Shown one piece after another: positions 1-8,053 of a stretch of 32,917 nucleotides of DNA (within the stretch, counting starts at the first letter, position 1; every line of letters begins with the position of its first letter). The notes beneath the pieces were generated by a model. That model saw nothing but the letters and a program-made list of their open reading frames with translations. It had not been told where the DNA came from and did no database searches. The stretch lies in assembly GCA_002371675.1 (NCBI GenBank), contig DFGE01000012.1, positions 1 to 32,917 on the forward strand, in the 5' to 3' direction. The position numbers and the translations under genes were made by a program. The stretch comes from Clostridiales bacterium UBA3758. GTDB taxonomy: Bacteria; Bacillota; Clostridia; Oscillospirales; Oscillospiraceae.

Positions 1-70
1 CAACTTATGCAGGTTAAATCCTTGCTCCATGTTTCCCTCTGTTCAGTTTTCAGGGTACAGTCCCTGAATA
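1..70 (+). other. rRNA operon spacer upstream of 5S
   Basis: Non-coding stretch immediately before the 5S gene, presumably the spacer after a 23S gene lying outside the window. It holds a 7-bp stem (49-55 with 62-68, loop 56-61) just in front of the mature 5S, as expected for a pre-rRNA processing structure. No tRNA is present in it. The identity of the upstream rRNA is inferred. Confidence 0.5.
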
Positions 71-187
<117 letters not shown>

Positions 188-220
188 CAGAGCCGCTTTT
201 TTAAGCGGCTCTGATTTTTT
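188..220 (+). terminator. rRNA operon intrinsic terminator
   Basis: Perfect 11-bp stem (188-198 with 203-213), TTTT loop, followed by ATTTTTT. It ends the 5S/rRNA transcript. Confidence 0.93.
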
Positions 221-229
221 ATGTTCTCC

Positions 230-258
230 TTTTCATTTCTGCAGTAGCGTGGTATACT
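230..258 (+). promoter_or_regulatory. Probable sigma-A promoter of rubrerythrin
   Basis: TTTTCA (230-235), 17-bp spacer, TATACT (253-258), about 60 nt before the rubrerythrin start. The -10 is good and the -35 is only a 4/6 match. The gene sits downstream of the rRNA terminator and therefore needs its own promoter. Confidence 0.5.
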
Positions 259-322
259 ATCTATGTCTGTTAGATACAATCATCCGCACTTCTGCAATCT
301 ATTCAAATAAGGAGACTTGATT

Positions 323-862
323 ATGGCCAACAAATATGCCGGTACCAAGACCGAGAAGAATCTCTGGGAGGCCTTTGCGGGCGAATCCCAGGCGCGCAAT
401 AAGTACACCTATTTTGCATCCGCTGCCAAGAAGCAGGGCTTCGAGCAGATCGCGGCGCTTTTCGTGAAGACAGCGGAGAACGAGAAGGAGCATGCCAAGC
501 TCTGGTTCAAGGAGCTCGGCGGGATCGGCGACACGGCGGCCAACCTGACCGCGGCTGCCGAGGGCGAAAATTTCGAGTGGACCGATATGTACGAGCGCAT
601 GGCGAAGGAGGCCGAGGAAGAGGGCTTCCCTGAGCTCGCCGCCAAGTTCCGCGGCGTCGGCGCCATCGAGAAGGTCCATGAGGAGCGCTACCGCGCCCTG
701 CTTAGGAATGTCGAGACCGCTCAGGTCTTCGAGAAGTCCGATGTCAAGGTGTGGGAATGCCGCAACTGCGGGCATATCGTCGTCGGCACCAAGGCGCCGG
801 AGGTATGTCCCGTCTGCAATCACCCGCAGGCCTACTTCGAGCTGCGCGAGGAAAATTACTGA
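323..862 (+). CDS. rbr: Rubrerythrin
   Basis: 179-residue rubrerythrin, a cytoplasmic non-haem diiron peroxidase that reduces hydrogen peroxide in anaerobes using electrons passed through a rubredoxin-type centre. The ferritin-like four-helix domain spans about residues 5-135 and shows the diiron ligand pattern: E21 in GES, E54xxH57, and E116xxH119. The C-terminal rubredoxin-like knuckle carries C146-x2-C149 and C162-x2-C165. I chose ATG 323 because GGAG at 311-314 sits 8 nt upstream; an upstream TTG at 317 overlaps that Shine-Dalgarno. The gene is monocistronic, between the rRNA terminator and a strong terminator at 885-914. Its presence points to an anaerobe handling oxidative stress. Family assignment is secure. 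Confidence 0.96.
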   Translation: MANKYAGTKTEKNLWEAFAGESQARNKYTYFASAAKKQGFEQIAALFVKTAENEKEHAKLWFKELGGIGDTAANLTAAAEGENFEWTDMYERMAKEAEEEGFPELAAKFRGVGAIEKVHEERYRALLRNVETAQVFEKSDVKVWECRNCGHIVVGTKAPEVCPVCNHPQAYFELREENY

Positions 863-884
863 TCCTTATAAAAGCCGATCTCAG

Positions 885-914
885 AAACAGCCTCCCATGT
901 GGGAGGCTGTTTTT
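885..914 (+). terminator. Intrinsic terminator after rubrerythrin
   Basis: 12-13-bp stem (885-897 with 900-912) closed by a 2-4 nt loop, running into T910-T914. It lies between two convergent genes, so it may also insulate against the minus-strand gene that ends at 953. Confidence 0.88.
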
Positions 915-952
915 CCACGTTGAAAAAGCTTGATAAGGCGCAGCGTGTATTT

Positions 953-2503
953 TCAACTTTCAGGTACGTCGATTGCGCGCAGGCCGTAGTATTTCGCCAT
1001 GATGCCGTTCGGCCAATCCGCGCCGGGCTCGAGGTCGGCGAGGCCGTACTGGGCGTTAAAGCGGGAGAGCACCGGATAGGGTGCAAGCTCAACGGAATCC
1101 GCCCCTGCGGAGAGCGCCGCCCCGATCCGCGCCTCGCGTTCATTCGCGGCCGAGCGGAGGGAGACAAGGTCGACGAGGCTGACGGTGAGGCACAGCAGCA
1201 GGAGAATGGCCAACAGTATGCGCGCAGCCTTGATGCGGCCGGTTTCCGGGAGAGTCGGGGCGAGGGCGAGCGCCCCGCCCAGGCAGGAGAGCGTCACCAG
1301 GCTGCAGAGACCCCGCGCGGGGAAATAGGAGGCGGCAAGAAAGAGCGCACAGGACGCCAAGCCTGCCGCGAACAGCACGGCGGCGGCGAGCAGCACGTCC
1401 GCCGGCGCCCTCCGATAGACCGCCCAGGTTATGGCGGCGCCGAAGAAGCACACGGCGCCGGCTGCGCCGATCGCCGTGGGCGTCAGGCTGAAAACGGAGA
1501 GAAGGGCGGGGACAAGAGCGCCGCGCCGCAGCTCCTTGAGGGAAAAGAGACAGAAGACAAGCAGGAAAAGTGCCGCAAAAAGGGCGATCAGCAGGCCGCA
1601 GCCGCGTTTTGCCGAGGCGATACGCAGAAAGAGCCGCACAGCAAGCGCAACGAACAGGACCAGAAGCGCGAGTCCGACGAGCGCGCTGACGAGCAGAAGG
1701 ACAAGCTGCAGCGCGGGAGATCTGCCCTGCAGGAAAGGCAGCAGCGCGCGGAGGCGGGATGCGATCTGCTCATGTATATGTCCCTGCCGCAGAACGGAAG
1801 GGGAGAGCAGCAGGAACAGATAGCCGCCGCAGCCTGCGAGAAGCCGCAGGGCGTTTTGCAGCGGGAAGCGCCGCCGCAGGAGCCAGCCGAGGAGGACGAA
1901 GGCCGCCGCGGCAAGCAGCATGGCAAAGGAGATGTGCTCCGACCAGGCGCCGGCGAGGAAGCCCAGCGGCAGGGAGAGCAGGAAGAGAGACACCGGGCTG
2001 CGTTCCCCGCTGAGGAAGCTGCGGAAGACGGGCAGCAGCGCGGCAAGAGAGATGGTGAGTCCCCAGCCGTAGTTGCAGGCGCCGTCGAGCCAGAGAAAGA
2101 CCTGCCCGAAGACCGGCATCAGCAGAAACAGGAGCGCCAGACAGAGCGAGAGCAGTGCCGCGCTGCGCGCCGGGCGCAGCAGGCGGAGATAGCCGTGCAG
2201 CACGGCGGCCAGCAGCGTGAGCATGAGCGCGTTTACCAGGTTGAAGGCGGCCTTCGGCAGCATCACGAAGAGCTGGACGAGGCCGTGGGAGAAGACGCGA
2301 CCGTTGGTATAGGCGCGGTGGGTCTCCATGGAGGCGGCGATATCCTCAATCGAGCGGACACGCCCGTTGGTCGCCCAGCTGAAGGCGTAGTTATAATCGT
2401 CTGCGATCAGCGGCGTAAGCGAGCTGAACAAAAACGTAAGCAGAAAAACGAGGGCGAGGCAGCCGATCAGACGGCGGCGCTCCCGCGTGGCGTTCTGATC
2501 CAT
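953..2503 (-). CDS. Polytopic membrane protein, DUF6056-like (GT-C-type fold candidate)
   Basis: 516-residue integral membrane protein with about ten or more hydrophobic segments. The first helix is at residues ~12-32 and is followed directly by an external acidic motif ADDYNYAFSW (about residues 34-43). A (D)DY.Y motif right after the first helix is the hallmark I associate with DUF6056 and related GT-C glycosyltransferase-like proteins; a role in surface glycan or lipid-linked sugar transfer is only inferred. The last ~60 residues form a soluble tail. ATG 2503 is supported by AAAGGAG 8 nt upstream. It has its own promoter and is not in an operon, so context does not help. It could also be another GT-C-like membrane enzyme family. 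Confidence 0.7.
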   Translation of the reverse strand: MDQNATRERRRLIGCLALVFLLTFLFSSLTPLIADDYNYAFSWATNGRVRSIEDIAASMETHRAYTNGRVFSHGLVQLFVMLPKAAFNLVNALMLTLLAAVLHGYLRLLRPARSAALLSLCLALLFLLMPVFGQVFLWLDGACNYGWGLTISLAALLPVFRSFLSGERSPVSLFLLSLPLGFLAGAWSEHISFAMLLAAAAFVLLGWLLRRRFPLQNALRLLAGCGGYLFLLLSPSVLRQGHIHEQIASRLRALLPFLQGRSPALQLVLLLVSALVGLALLVLFVALAVRLFLRIASAKRGCGLLIALFAALFLLVFCLFSLKELRRGALVPALLSVFSLTPTAIGAAGAVCFFGAAITWAVYRRAPADVLLAAAVLFAAGLASCALFLAASYFPARGLCSLVTLSCLGGALALAPTLPETGRIKAARILLAILLLLCLTVSLVDLVSLRSAANEREARIGAALSAGADSVELAPYPVLSRFNAQYGLADLEPGADWPNGIMAKYYGLRAIDVPES

Positions 2504-2571
2504 ATACGGATCTCCTTTCGGAACGATGCGGTCGAAAGCGGCTTCTCAACACAGAGGGAAGCAACAAAGCT

Positions 2572-2600
2572 ATTATAGCAGAACACGCGCAAAAAACCAA
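2572..2600 (-). promoter_or_regulatory. Promoter of the DUF6056-like gene
   Basis: On the minus strand TTGGTT (2595-2600), 17-bp spacer, perfect TATAAT (2572-2577). This puts a start near 2565 and a leader of about 60 nt before ATG 2503. The stretch from 2601 to 2741 shows no gene. Confidence 0.6.
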
Positions 2601-2741
2601 TAGCCCCGCGGCGGCCTGCGCGGAATGCTTCGGCGGGAAATCTGCGACAGGCTTTTGCCCGCAGAACCTGTGCAAAGCAAGTGGGACACGCATGGGGAGT
2701 TTGTGAAGAGGGGATGGCAGTTCCCTTTTCACGGTTAATCC

Positions 2742-2785
2742 AAGCAAAGCAGGGAACTTCCGAAAGAAGTTCCCTGCTTTGCTTT
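2742..2785. terminator. Strong hairpin at the end of the BMP transporter operon
   Basis: A 19-bp perfect stem (2742-2760 with 2766-2784) with loop CGAAA. It lies 28 nt after the last gene of the minus-strand ABC operon and is most simply that operon's terminator. The oddity is that the T-rich tail (TTTTCTC) follows the plus-strand side. The minus-strand side continues GGATTAACC without a T tract. Confidence 0.65.
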
Positions 2786-2812
2786 TCTCACCGTCGACAA
2801 CAGGAAGACGCG

Positions 2813-3802
2813 TCAGCGCTCCTCGCGGAAATAGGCCAGACCCAGAGAGGCGGGCGGCTGATTCTCGCGCTTGTTGCGCATGGAGGAGATGACGAGCACG
2901 ATGATGGTCACCACATAGGGGAGCATCTTGTACAGCTCCTTCACGGCGAGGTTCATGCCGGAGGGGATGTACATATGCAGGATGTAGAGGCCGCCAAAGA
3001 GGAAGGAGGCGAGTACGCCCACGTTGGGACGCCAGATCGTGAAGATGACGAGGGCGATGGCGAGCCAGCCGCGGTCGCCGAAGGCGTCGTTTGTCCAGAC
3101 GCCGGAGGCGTAGTCCATCACGTAGTAGAGTCCGCCGAGGCCGGCGATCATGGCTCCGATGCAGGTGGCGGCGTATTTATAGCGGCTGACGTTGATGCCG
3201 GCAGCGTCGGCGGTCGTGGGGCTTTCGCCCACAGAGCGCAGATGCAGACCCGTGCGGGTACGGTTGAGGACATAGGCCGCGACGAGGGCGATGATCACCG
3301 CCTCGTAGGCCAGGAAGCCATAGCTCAGGAAGAGCCGCCCGAACCAGCTCGCCGTGGTATCGGCAGCGTTCACAAGGCTGCGGCGGAAGCAGTTGCTGGT
3401 GGTGGTGAGGATGATGGAGGGGAGCTCGCTGCCGGAGAGCTTGATGAGCGAGCCGCCGAAGAAGTTGCCGAAGCCCACGCCGAAGGTCGTGAGCGCGAGG
3501 CCTGTGACGTTCTGGTTGGCGCGGAGCGTAACGGTGAGGAAGCAGTAGAGCAGTCCCATCAGGAGGCTGCCAAGCAGGCAGCACAGCAGAGGGATCAGCA
3601 CCGTGAGGAAGGGACTCGGCGCGCCGGCCGCCTCATAGAAGAAGGAGCCGATGACGCCGGAGATGGCGCCGACATACATGATGCCGGGGATGCCGAGGTT
3701 GAGGTTGCCGGACTTCTCGGTCAGGGTCTCGCCGGTGCTGCCGAGCAGCAGAGGAATGCCCTGCACGATGGCACGGGGAATAAAGGAGATGAAATCAAAC
3801 AT
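2813..3802 (-). CDS. BMP-type ABC transporter permease 2 (NupQ-like)
   Basis: 329-residue inner-membrane permease of the BPD_transp_2 family (the branched-chain/ribose/nucleoside type), the second of the two different permeases used by BMP-family importers such as Bacillus NupNOPQ. About eight or nine hydrophobic segments are visible. The N-terminal part carries the family-typical TLTEKSGNLNLGIPGIMYVG, and the loop GESPTTADAAGINV is the cytoplasmic coupling region facing the ATPase. The start is ATG 3802: AGGAGG lies 9 nt upstream, and the residues read upstream of it are low-complexity serine. It overlaps the end of the previous permease gene by 8 nt, so translation is probably coupled. It is the last gene of the riboswitch-controlled operon. 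Substrate is inferred to be a purine nucleoside or base from the riboswitch. Confidence 0.9.
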   Translation of the reverse strand: MFDFISFIPRAIVQGIPLLLGSTGETLTEKSGNLNLGIPGIMYVGAISGVIGSFFYEAAGAPSPFLTVLIPLLCCLLGSLLMGLLYCFLTVTLRANQNVTGLALTTFGVGFGNFFGGSLIKLSGSELPSIILTTTSNCFRRSLVNAADTTASWFGRLFLSYGFLAYEAVIIALVAAYVLNRTRTGLHLRSVGESPTTADAAGINVSRYKYAATCIGAMIAGLGGLYYVMDYASGVWTNDAFGDRGWLAIALVIFTIWRPNVGVLASFLFGGLYILHMYIPSGMNLAVKELYKMLPYVVTIIVLVISSMRNKRENQPPASLGLAYFREER

Positions 3803-4910
3803 GCTTCGCTTCCTCCTTTTCCGAGGCTTTGACAAAGCGGATCTGATAACGGATGAAGAACTCGCTGCCGATGATGAAGAAGAGGATGATGCCGGTGAGG
3901 ATATCACCGAAGGACTGGTTGAGGCCGAAGTTTGTGGCGATCTCGCCCGCGCCGCGGCCGAGGAAGACCAGCAGGAAGCTTGTCAGGATCATCCAGATGG
4001 GGTTGAACTGCGCCAGCCAGGAGACCATGACGGCGGTGAAGCCGCGGCCGTCTACGATGGTGGTGGTAAGGGTGTGGTTGGTGCTGCCGACGAGCAGGAG
4101 GCCCGCCAGGCCGCAGAGCGCGCCGGAGAGCAGCATCGTGCGGATGATGACGCGGTCGACCTTGATGCCGACGTAGCGCGCGGTGCGCTCGCTCTCGCCG
4201 ACGACGGCGATCTCATAGCCGTGCTTGGAGTAGTTGAGGTAAATGTACATCCCGACGCATACCAGCGCTACGATCAGCACGTTCAGCAGGTATTTCTGCC
4301 CGCCGATGGTCGGGAACCAGCCGATCTGGGAATTCTGATTGATGATGCCAATGGTGCCGGAGCCCTTGGGGGATTCCCACACCACGCAGAAGAAGGCCAC
4401 GAGCTGTGTCGCGACGTAGTTCATCATCAGGGTGAAGAGCGTCTCATTGGTGTTGAAGCGGGCACGGAAGAAGGCGGGGATACCGGCCCAGATCGCACCT
4501 GCGGCGACGGAGGAGACGATCATGCAGAGGATCACGAGCCAGTTCGGAAGACCGGCGCGGCCGAGCAGGATCATGCAGGCGGCGCTCGCCAGACCGCCGA
4601 TCAGCGCCTGTCCCTCGCCGCCGAGGTTCCAGCAGCGCATACGGAAGGCCGGCGTGACTGCGAGCGAGACGCAAAGCAGCATCGCGATGTTCTGCAGCAG
4701 AACCCAGAACTTGCGCGGGGTGCCGAAGGAGCCTTTGAAAATGGCGGCGTAGATCTGGAAGGGGTTTTCGCCGGTGACGAGAGAGGTCACCACGCCGCAG
4801 GCGACGAGGGCGAGCAGCAGAGCCGTGCCGCGGATGCCCCAGGTCACATACCAGGGCAGCGCGCTGCGTTTGGCGATATGGAAGAGCGGAGAATGCGTTT
4901 TCTTATCCAT
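3795..4910 (-). CDS. BMP-type ABC transporter permease 1 (NupP-like)
   Basis: 371-residue membrane permease, BPD_transp_2 family, partner of the permease at 2813-3802. The pair forms the transmembrane channel of the importer. The first membrane segment is at about residues 27-47. The signature stretch RMRCWNLGGEGQALIGGLA near residue 90 and the coupling loop GESERTARYVGIKVDRV are typical of the NupP/YufP subgroup. ATG 4910 has GGAGG 8 nt upstream. It overlaps the ATPase gene by 8 nt and the second permease gene by 8 nt, so the three cytoplasmic/membrane subunits are translationally linked. Length agrees with family members. Substrate is inferred from the upstream guanine riboswitch and the neighbouring xpt gene. 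Confidence 0.9.
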   Translation of the reverse strand: MDKKTHSPLFHIAKRSALPWYVTWGIRGTALLLALVACGVVTSLVTGENPFQIYAAIFKGSFGTPRKFWVLLQNIAMLLCVSLAVTPAFRMRCWNLGGEGQALIGGLASAACMILLGRAGLPNWLVILCMIVSSVAAGAIWAGIPAFFRARFNTNETLFTLMMNYVATQLVAFFCVVWESPKGSGTIGIINQNSQIGWFPTIGGQKYLLNVLIVALVCVGMYIYLNYSKHGYEIAVVGESERTARYVGIKVDRVIIRTMLLSGALCGLAGLLLVGSTNHTLTTTIVDGRGFTAVMVSWLAQFNPIWMILTSFLLVFLGRGAGEIATNFGLNQSFGDILTGIILFFIIGSEFFIRYQIRFVKASEKEEAKHV

Positions 4911-6432
4911 TCGTCTTTCCTCCCAGCTGCGTCATCATCAGGCCGACGTCGCGCTTCTTCGCGCCGCGGCCGGGGACGATGCCGCTGACCTTGCCGCCGC
5001 AGAGCACCAGGATGCGATCCGCCAGCTCCAGCAGCACGTCCAGATCCTCGCCGACATAGATCACGGCGACGCCGGATTCCTTCTGCTTGTTGATGAGATC
5101 ATAGATCGTATAGGAAGAGTTGATATCCAGGCCGCGCACGGCGTAGGCCGTGAGCAGCACGGTGGGGGCAGAGGCGATCTCGCGCCCGACGAGCACCTTC
5201 TGCACGTTGCCGCCGGAGAGGCGGCGCACCGGCGTGGAGATGCCGGGCGTCACGACGTCGAGATCGTGCACCACGGTCTCAGCGAGCTTGCGGGGAGATT
5301 TCCGGTCGGTGAAGAGGGAGCGGCCGCGCCGGAAGGAGCGGAGCATCATGTTGTCCGAGAGGTCCATGTTGCCCACAAGGCCCATGCCGAGGCGGTCCTC
5401 CGGCACGAAGGACAGGCTCACGCCCATCTGCTGGATGCTGAGGGGATCCTTGCCGAGCAGCTGCTCGGGCGTACCGTCGTCCTCAATGTACTCGATGCTG
5501 CCGCCTTCGACGGGCTGCAGGCCCGCGATGGACTCAAGCAGCTCCTTCTGGCCGCAGCCAGAGATGCCCGCGATGCCGAGGATCTCGCCGGAGTTGGCGG
5601 TGAAGGAAACGTCGTCGAGCTTCAGGATGCCGTCGATGCTGCGCACGGTGAGGTTTTTCACCACGATGCGGGGCTTGGGATCCTTCGGCTCGGGGCGGTT
5701 GATGTTCAGCTCGACCGCGTGCCCGACCATCATGTTGGTCATTTCCTGGGCGTTGGTCTTCGCGGTGGGCATGTCGCCGATGAACTGGCCGTGGCGCAGG
5801 ATGGCCACGCGATCGGAGAGATCCTCCACCTCGTGCATCTTGTGCGTGATGATGACGATGGCCTTGCCGTCATCGCGCATGTTGCGCAGCACGGCAAAGA
5901 GCTTGTCGGTCTCCTGGGGGGTCAGGACGGCGGTGGGTTCGTCGAGAATCAGAATGTCCGCGCCGCGGTAGAGCACCTTCACGATCTCGACCGTCTGCTT
6001 CTGGGAGACGGACATGTCGTAGATCTTCTGCTCGGGATTCACCTCAAAGCCGTAGGCGGAGCAGATTTCACGGATCCTGGCGGCGGCCTTCTTCAGATCC
6101 AGCTTGCCGGGCAGGCCGAGGACGATGTTTTCCGCGGCGGTCAGCACGTCAACGAGCTTGAAATGCTGGTGGATCATGCCGATGCCGAGGTCGAAGGCGT
6201 CCTTGGGCGAGCGGATCACGACGGGTCTGCCGTCGATGCTGATCTCACCCTCGTCGGGGAAATAGATGCCGGAGAGCATGTTCATGAGCGTGGTCTTGCC
6301 GCTGCCGTTTTCGCCCAGCAGCGCCAGGATCTCGCCGCGGTAGATGTCCAGCCAGACCTTGTCGTTGGCTACGACCGGGCCGAAGCGCTTGGTGATGTTG
6401 CGCATTTTGACGGCGGGAGTCTTGTTGTCCAA
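4903..6432 (-). CDS. BMP-type ABC transporter ATP-binding protein with two NBDs (NupO-like)
   Basis: 509-residue protein with two fused ABC ATPase domains, energising purine nucleoside-type import. NBD1 has an intact Walker A (GENGSGKTT, residues 40-48), a divergent signature SVSQKQ (141-146) and a full Walker B with catalytic glutamate (ILILDEP, 160-166). NBD2 has a degenerate Walker A (GISGCGQKE, 289-297), a canonical LSGGN signature (405-409), and a Walker B region VLLTAYAVRGLD with no Asp-Glu pair. One competent and one degenerate site is usual in this family. The start is TTG 6432: AAAAGGAGG ends 8 nt upstream, and this gives the family length of about 510. Longer in-frame readings begin in the intergenic terminator region. 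It overlaps the next permease gene by 8 nt. Confidence 0.93.
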   Translation of the reverse strand: MDNKTPAVKMRNITKRFGPVVANDKVWLDIYRGEILALLGENGSGKTTLMNMLSGIYFPDEGEISIDGRPVVIRSPKDAFDLGIGMIHQHFKLVDVLTAAENIVLGLPGKLDLKKAAARIREICSAYGFEVNPEQKIYDMSVSQKQTVEIVKVLYRGADILILDEPTAVLTPQETDKLFAVLRNMRDDGKAIVIITHKMHEVEDLSDRVAILRHGQFIGDMPTAKTNAQEMTNMMVGHAVELNINRPEPKDPKPRIVVKNLTVRSIDGILKLDDVSFTANSGEILGIAGISGCGQKELLESIAGLQPVEGGSIEYIEDDGTPEQLLGKDPLSIQQMGVSLSFVPEDRLGMGLVGNMDLSDNMMLRSFRRGRSLFTDRKSPRKLAETVVHDLDVVTPGISTPVRRLSGGNVQKVLVGREIASAPTVLLTAYAVRGLDINSSYTIYDLINKQKESGVAVIYVGEDLDVLLELADRILVLCGGKVSGIVPGRGAKKRDVGLMMTQLGGKTNG

Positions 6433-6568
6433 GGGTCTGTCCTCCTTTTGGATGATTCGGAAAAAGCTCGGATAGAGACAGATATGCTGTAAAAGGAAAC
6501 GCAGTCGCACAGGCAGCCGCGCTTCCTTTTGCAGCATACGGCGGGGCTATGGGGATTCCCCGAAAAAG

Positions 6569-6599
6569 GGGAAGCCCCAACGCGGGGTCGGGGCTTCCC
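6569..6599 (-). terminator. Intrinsic terminator/attenuator between lipoprotein and ATPase genes
   Basis: On the minus strand a 10-bp perfect stem (6590-6599 with 6569-6578), 11-nt loop, then CTTTTT. It lies about 12 nt after the lipoprotein stop codon and before the ATPase gene, which has no separate promoter that I can see. It probably lets the binding protein be made in excess, with partial read-through to the other subunits. Confidence 0.85.
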
Positions 6600-6610
6600 A
6601 AGGGATAAAC

Positions 6611-7885
6611 TTAAGCGTCGATGTTGGTGATGCCGTCGATGTCGATGTCGAAGTACGGAGCAGAGCGGTACTCGGACTCGTGGAAGTAACCGTCGGCAAT
6701 GACCTCGGTCTCGGGAGCGAAGTCGCCCATGTCGTCAACGTCAGCCAGGTAGCTGTCGAGAGCGGCGCCGTTCACGGTGAAGAAGGAGGTGTCAAACACA
6801 TGGAGTTCGCCGGAGGCGAGCAGGGCCTCGATCTCGGCCAGCTTCTCGGCGGTGCCGGCGGCGGCGACAGCCTCGTTGAGCTCGGTGAGCTTCACGGAGC
6901 CGGTGGCCAGGGTGCCGGTCCAGTCAGCGGGGATCTCCTCGCCGTTCATGATGGCGTTCATGCAGAACTCCATGTAGGGAGCCCAGTCGATACGGGAGGC
7001 AACGATGTAGGTGCTGGGGCAGGCGTCAGCGGCGGAGCCGTTGTAGAACACGAAGGGGATGCTGTTGGACTCGCACTCGGTGGGAGCACCCATGGAGTCG
7101 GCATGCTCGGAGATGAGGACGCAGTTGCGGGCGATGAGCTTGGTAGCGGCTTCCTTCTCGAGGGTCGGGTCATACCAGGAGTTGGTGAAGGTGACTTCCA
7201 TGGTGGCGGAGGGGCAGACGTAGCGGACGCCGAGGAAGAAGGAGGTGTAGCCGGACTTCACTTCGGCATAGGGGTAAGCGCCGATGTAGCCGACCTTGGC
7301 CTGATCTTCGGTGATGGCGCCGGACTCGATCATCTCGTTGAGCTTGAGACCGGCAGCGACGCCGCCGAGGAAGCGGCCTTCATAGATGGAGGCGAAGCCG
7401 TTGTGGTAGTTGGCAACACCGGCGGTGTGAGCCTGGGTGCCGGTGGCGTGGCAGAACTGAACCTCGGGGAAGTCCTTGGCAGCCTGGAGCAGGAAGGGCT
7501 CATGGCCGAAGGAGTCGGCGAAGATGAAGTTGCAGCCTTCGTCAACGAGCTCGGCGGCAGCGTCATAGCACTCCTGGCCCTCGGGGATACCGGTCTTCAT
7601 CAGATACTCGACGCCGAGCTTCTCGCAGGCTTCCTTGGCGGCGTTGATGAAGTTGAGGTCGTAGGTGGAGTTCTCGTCGTGCAGGAAGATGAAGCCGGCC
7701 TTCACGGTCACGGCCTCGGCAGCGGGCTCTTCAGCAGGAGCGGCTTCCTCAGCGGGAGCAGCCTCTTCGGCAGGGGCGGCTTCCTCAGCGGGAGCGGCCT
7801 CTTCGGCGGGAGCAGCCTGCTGGCCGCAGGCGGCCAGAGCGAAGACCATCGCGAGGGCAAGCAGCAGAGCAAAGATCTTTTTCAT
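6611..7885 (-). CDS. BMP-family ABC transporter substrate-binding lipoprotein
   Basis: 424-residue membrane-anchored binding protein of the BMP (basic membrane protein/PnrA/NupN) family, which captures purine nucleosides in characterised members. The lipoprotein signal peptide is residues 1-19 with lipobox LAAC (Cys20). A flexible linker of five AAPAEE hexapeptides (24-53) separates the anchor from the ligand-binding domain, which begins near residue 60 (VKAGFIFLHDENSTYDLNF). BMP-type features follow: FADSFGHEPFLLQAAKDFPEVQF, HNGFASIYEGRFLGGVAAGL, and KVGYIGAYPYAEV. ATG 7885 has GAGGAG 8 nt upstream. First gene of the operon, behind a guanine-class riboswitch and a terminator. Purine specificity is inferred from those elements and from the neighbouring xpt. 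Confidence 0.94.
   Translation of the reverse strand: MKKIFALLLALAMVFALAACGQQAAPAEEAAPAEEAAPAEEAAPAEEAAPAEEPAAEAVTVKAGFIFLHDENSTYDLNFINAAKEACEKLGVEYLMKTGIPEGQECYDAAAELVDEGCNFIFADSFGHEPFLLQAAKDFPEVQFCHATGTQAHTAGVANYHNGFASIYEGRFLGGVAAGLKLNEMIESGAITEDQAKVGYIGAYPYAEVKSGYTSFFLGVRYVCPSATMEVTFTNSWYDPTLEKEAATKLIARNCVLISEHADSMGAPTECESNSIPFVFYNGSAADACPSTYIVASRIDWAPYMEFCMNAIMNGEEIPADWTGTLATGSVKLTELNEAVAAAGTAEKLAEIEALLASGELHVFDTSFFTVNGAALDSYLADVDDMGDFAPETEVIADGYFHESEYRSAPYFDIDIDGITNIDA
7727..7816 (-). repeat. Five tandem 18-bp repeats encoding AAPAEE
   Basis: Five in-frame 18-bp units code for the Ala/Pro/Glu linker after the lipobox. Synonymous codons alternate (TTCCTC versus CTCTTC on the plus strand in successive units), giving a 36-bp higher-order period. 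Likely variable in copy number between strains. Confidence 0.9.
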
Positions 7886-7964
7886 TCTTGTGTCTCCTCA
7901 AAATAGTATTTTTATCAACAGCCGCGTGCGCGGCGGGAGATAACGAAGGACGCTTCCGGCAAAC

Positions 7965-8003
7965 AAAAAACGCCGGAGCGGGGCGGAGCGCCACGACCGA
8001 CGG
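7965..8003 (-). terminator. Riboswitch expression-platform terminator
   Basis: On the minus strand CGTCGG (7997-8002) can pair with CCGGCG (7971-7976), with an inner GGCG/CGCC stem, followed by TTTTTT (7965-7970). It lies between the guanine aptamer and the lipoprotein start, where a transcription-attenuating platform is expected. A competing fold is possible: the GGAGGGGGCG segment just after the aptamer (about 8032-8045) can pair with CGCCCCGCTCC inside the terminator, giving an antiterminator. The exact switch mechanism is inferred. Confidence 0.7.
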
Positions 8004-8053
8004 AAAAAAGGAAGTAACAACCTCGAGAGGAAACATGCGCCCCCTCCAGGCAT

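Noticed and set aside
3803..3907. N-terminal serine-rich extension of the second permease
   Set aside because: It is the out-of-frame reading of the end of the first permease gene; ATG 3802 has AGGAGG at the right distance.
4903..6537. Longer N-terminus of the ABC ATPase starting at 6537
   Set aside because: The extra 35 residues are unlike the family and run back toward the terminator. TTG 6432 has an ideal Shine-Dalgarno and gives the usual ~510 residues.
7727..7816. CRISPR-like array
   Set aside because: The repeats are contiguous 18-bp units in frame within a lipoprotein linker, with no spacers.
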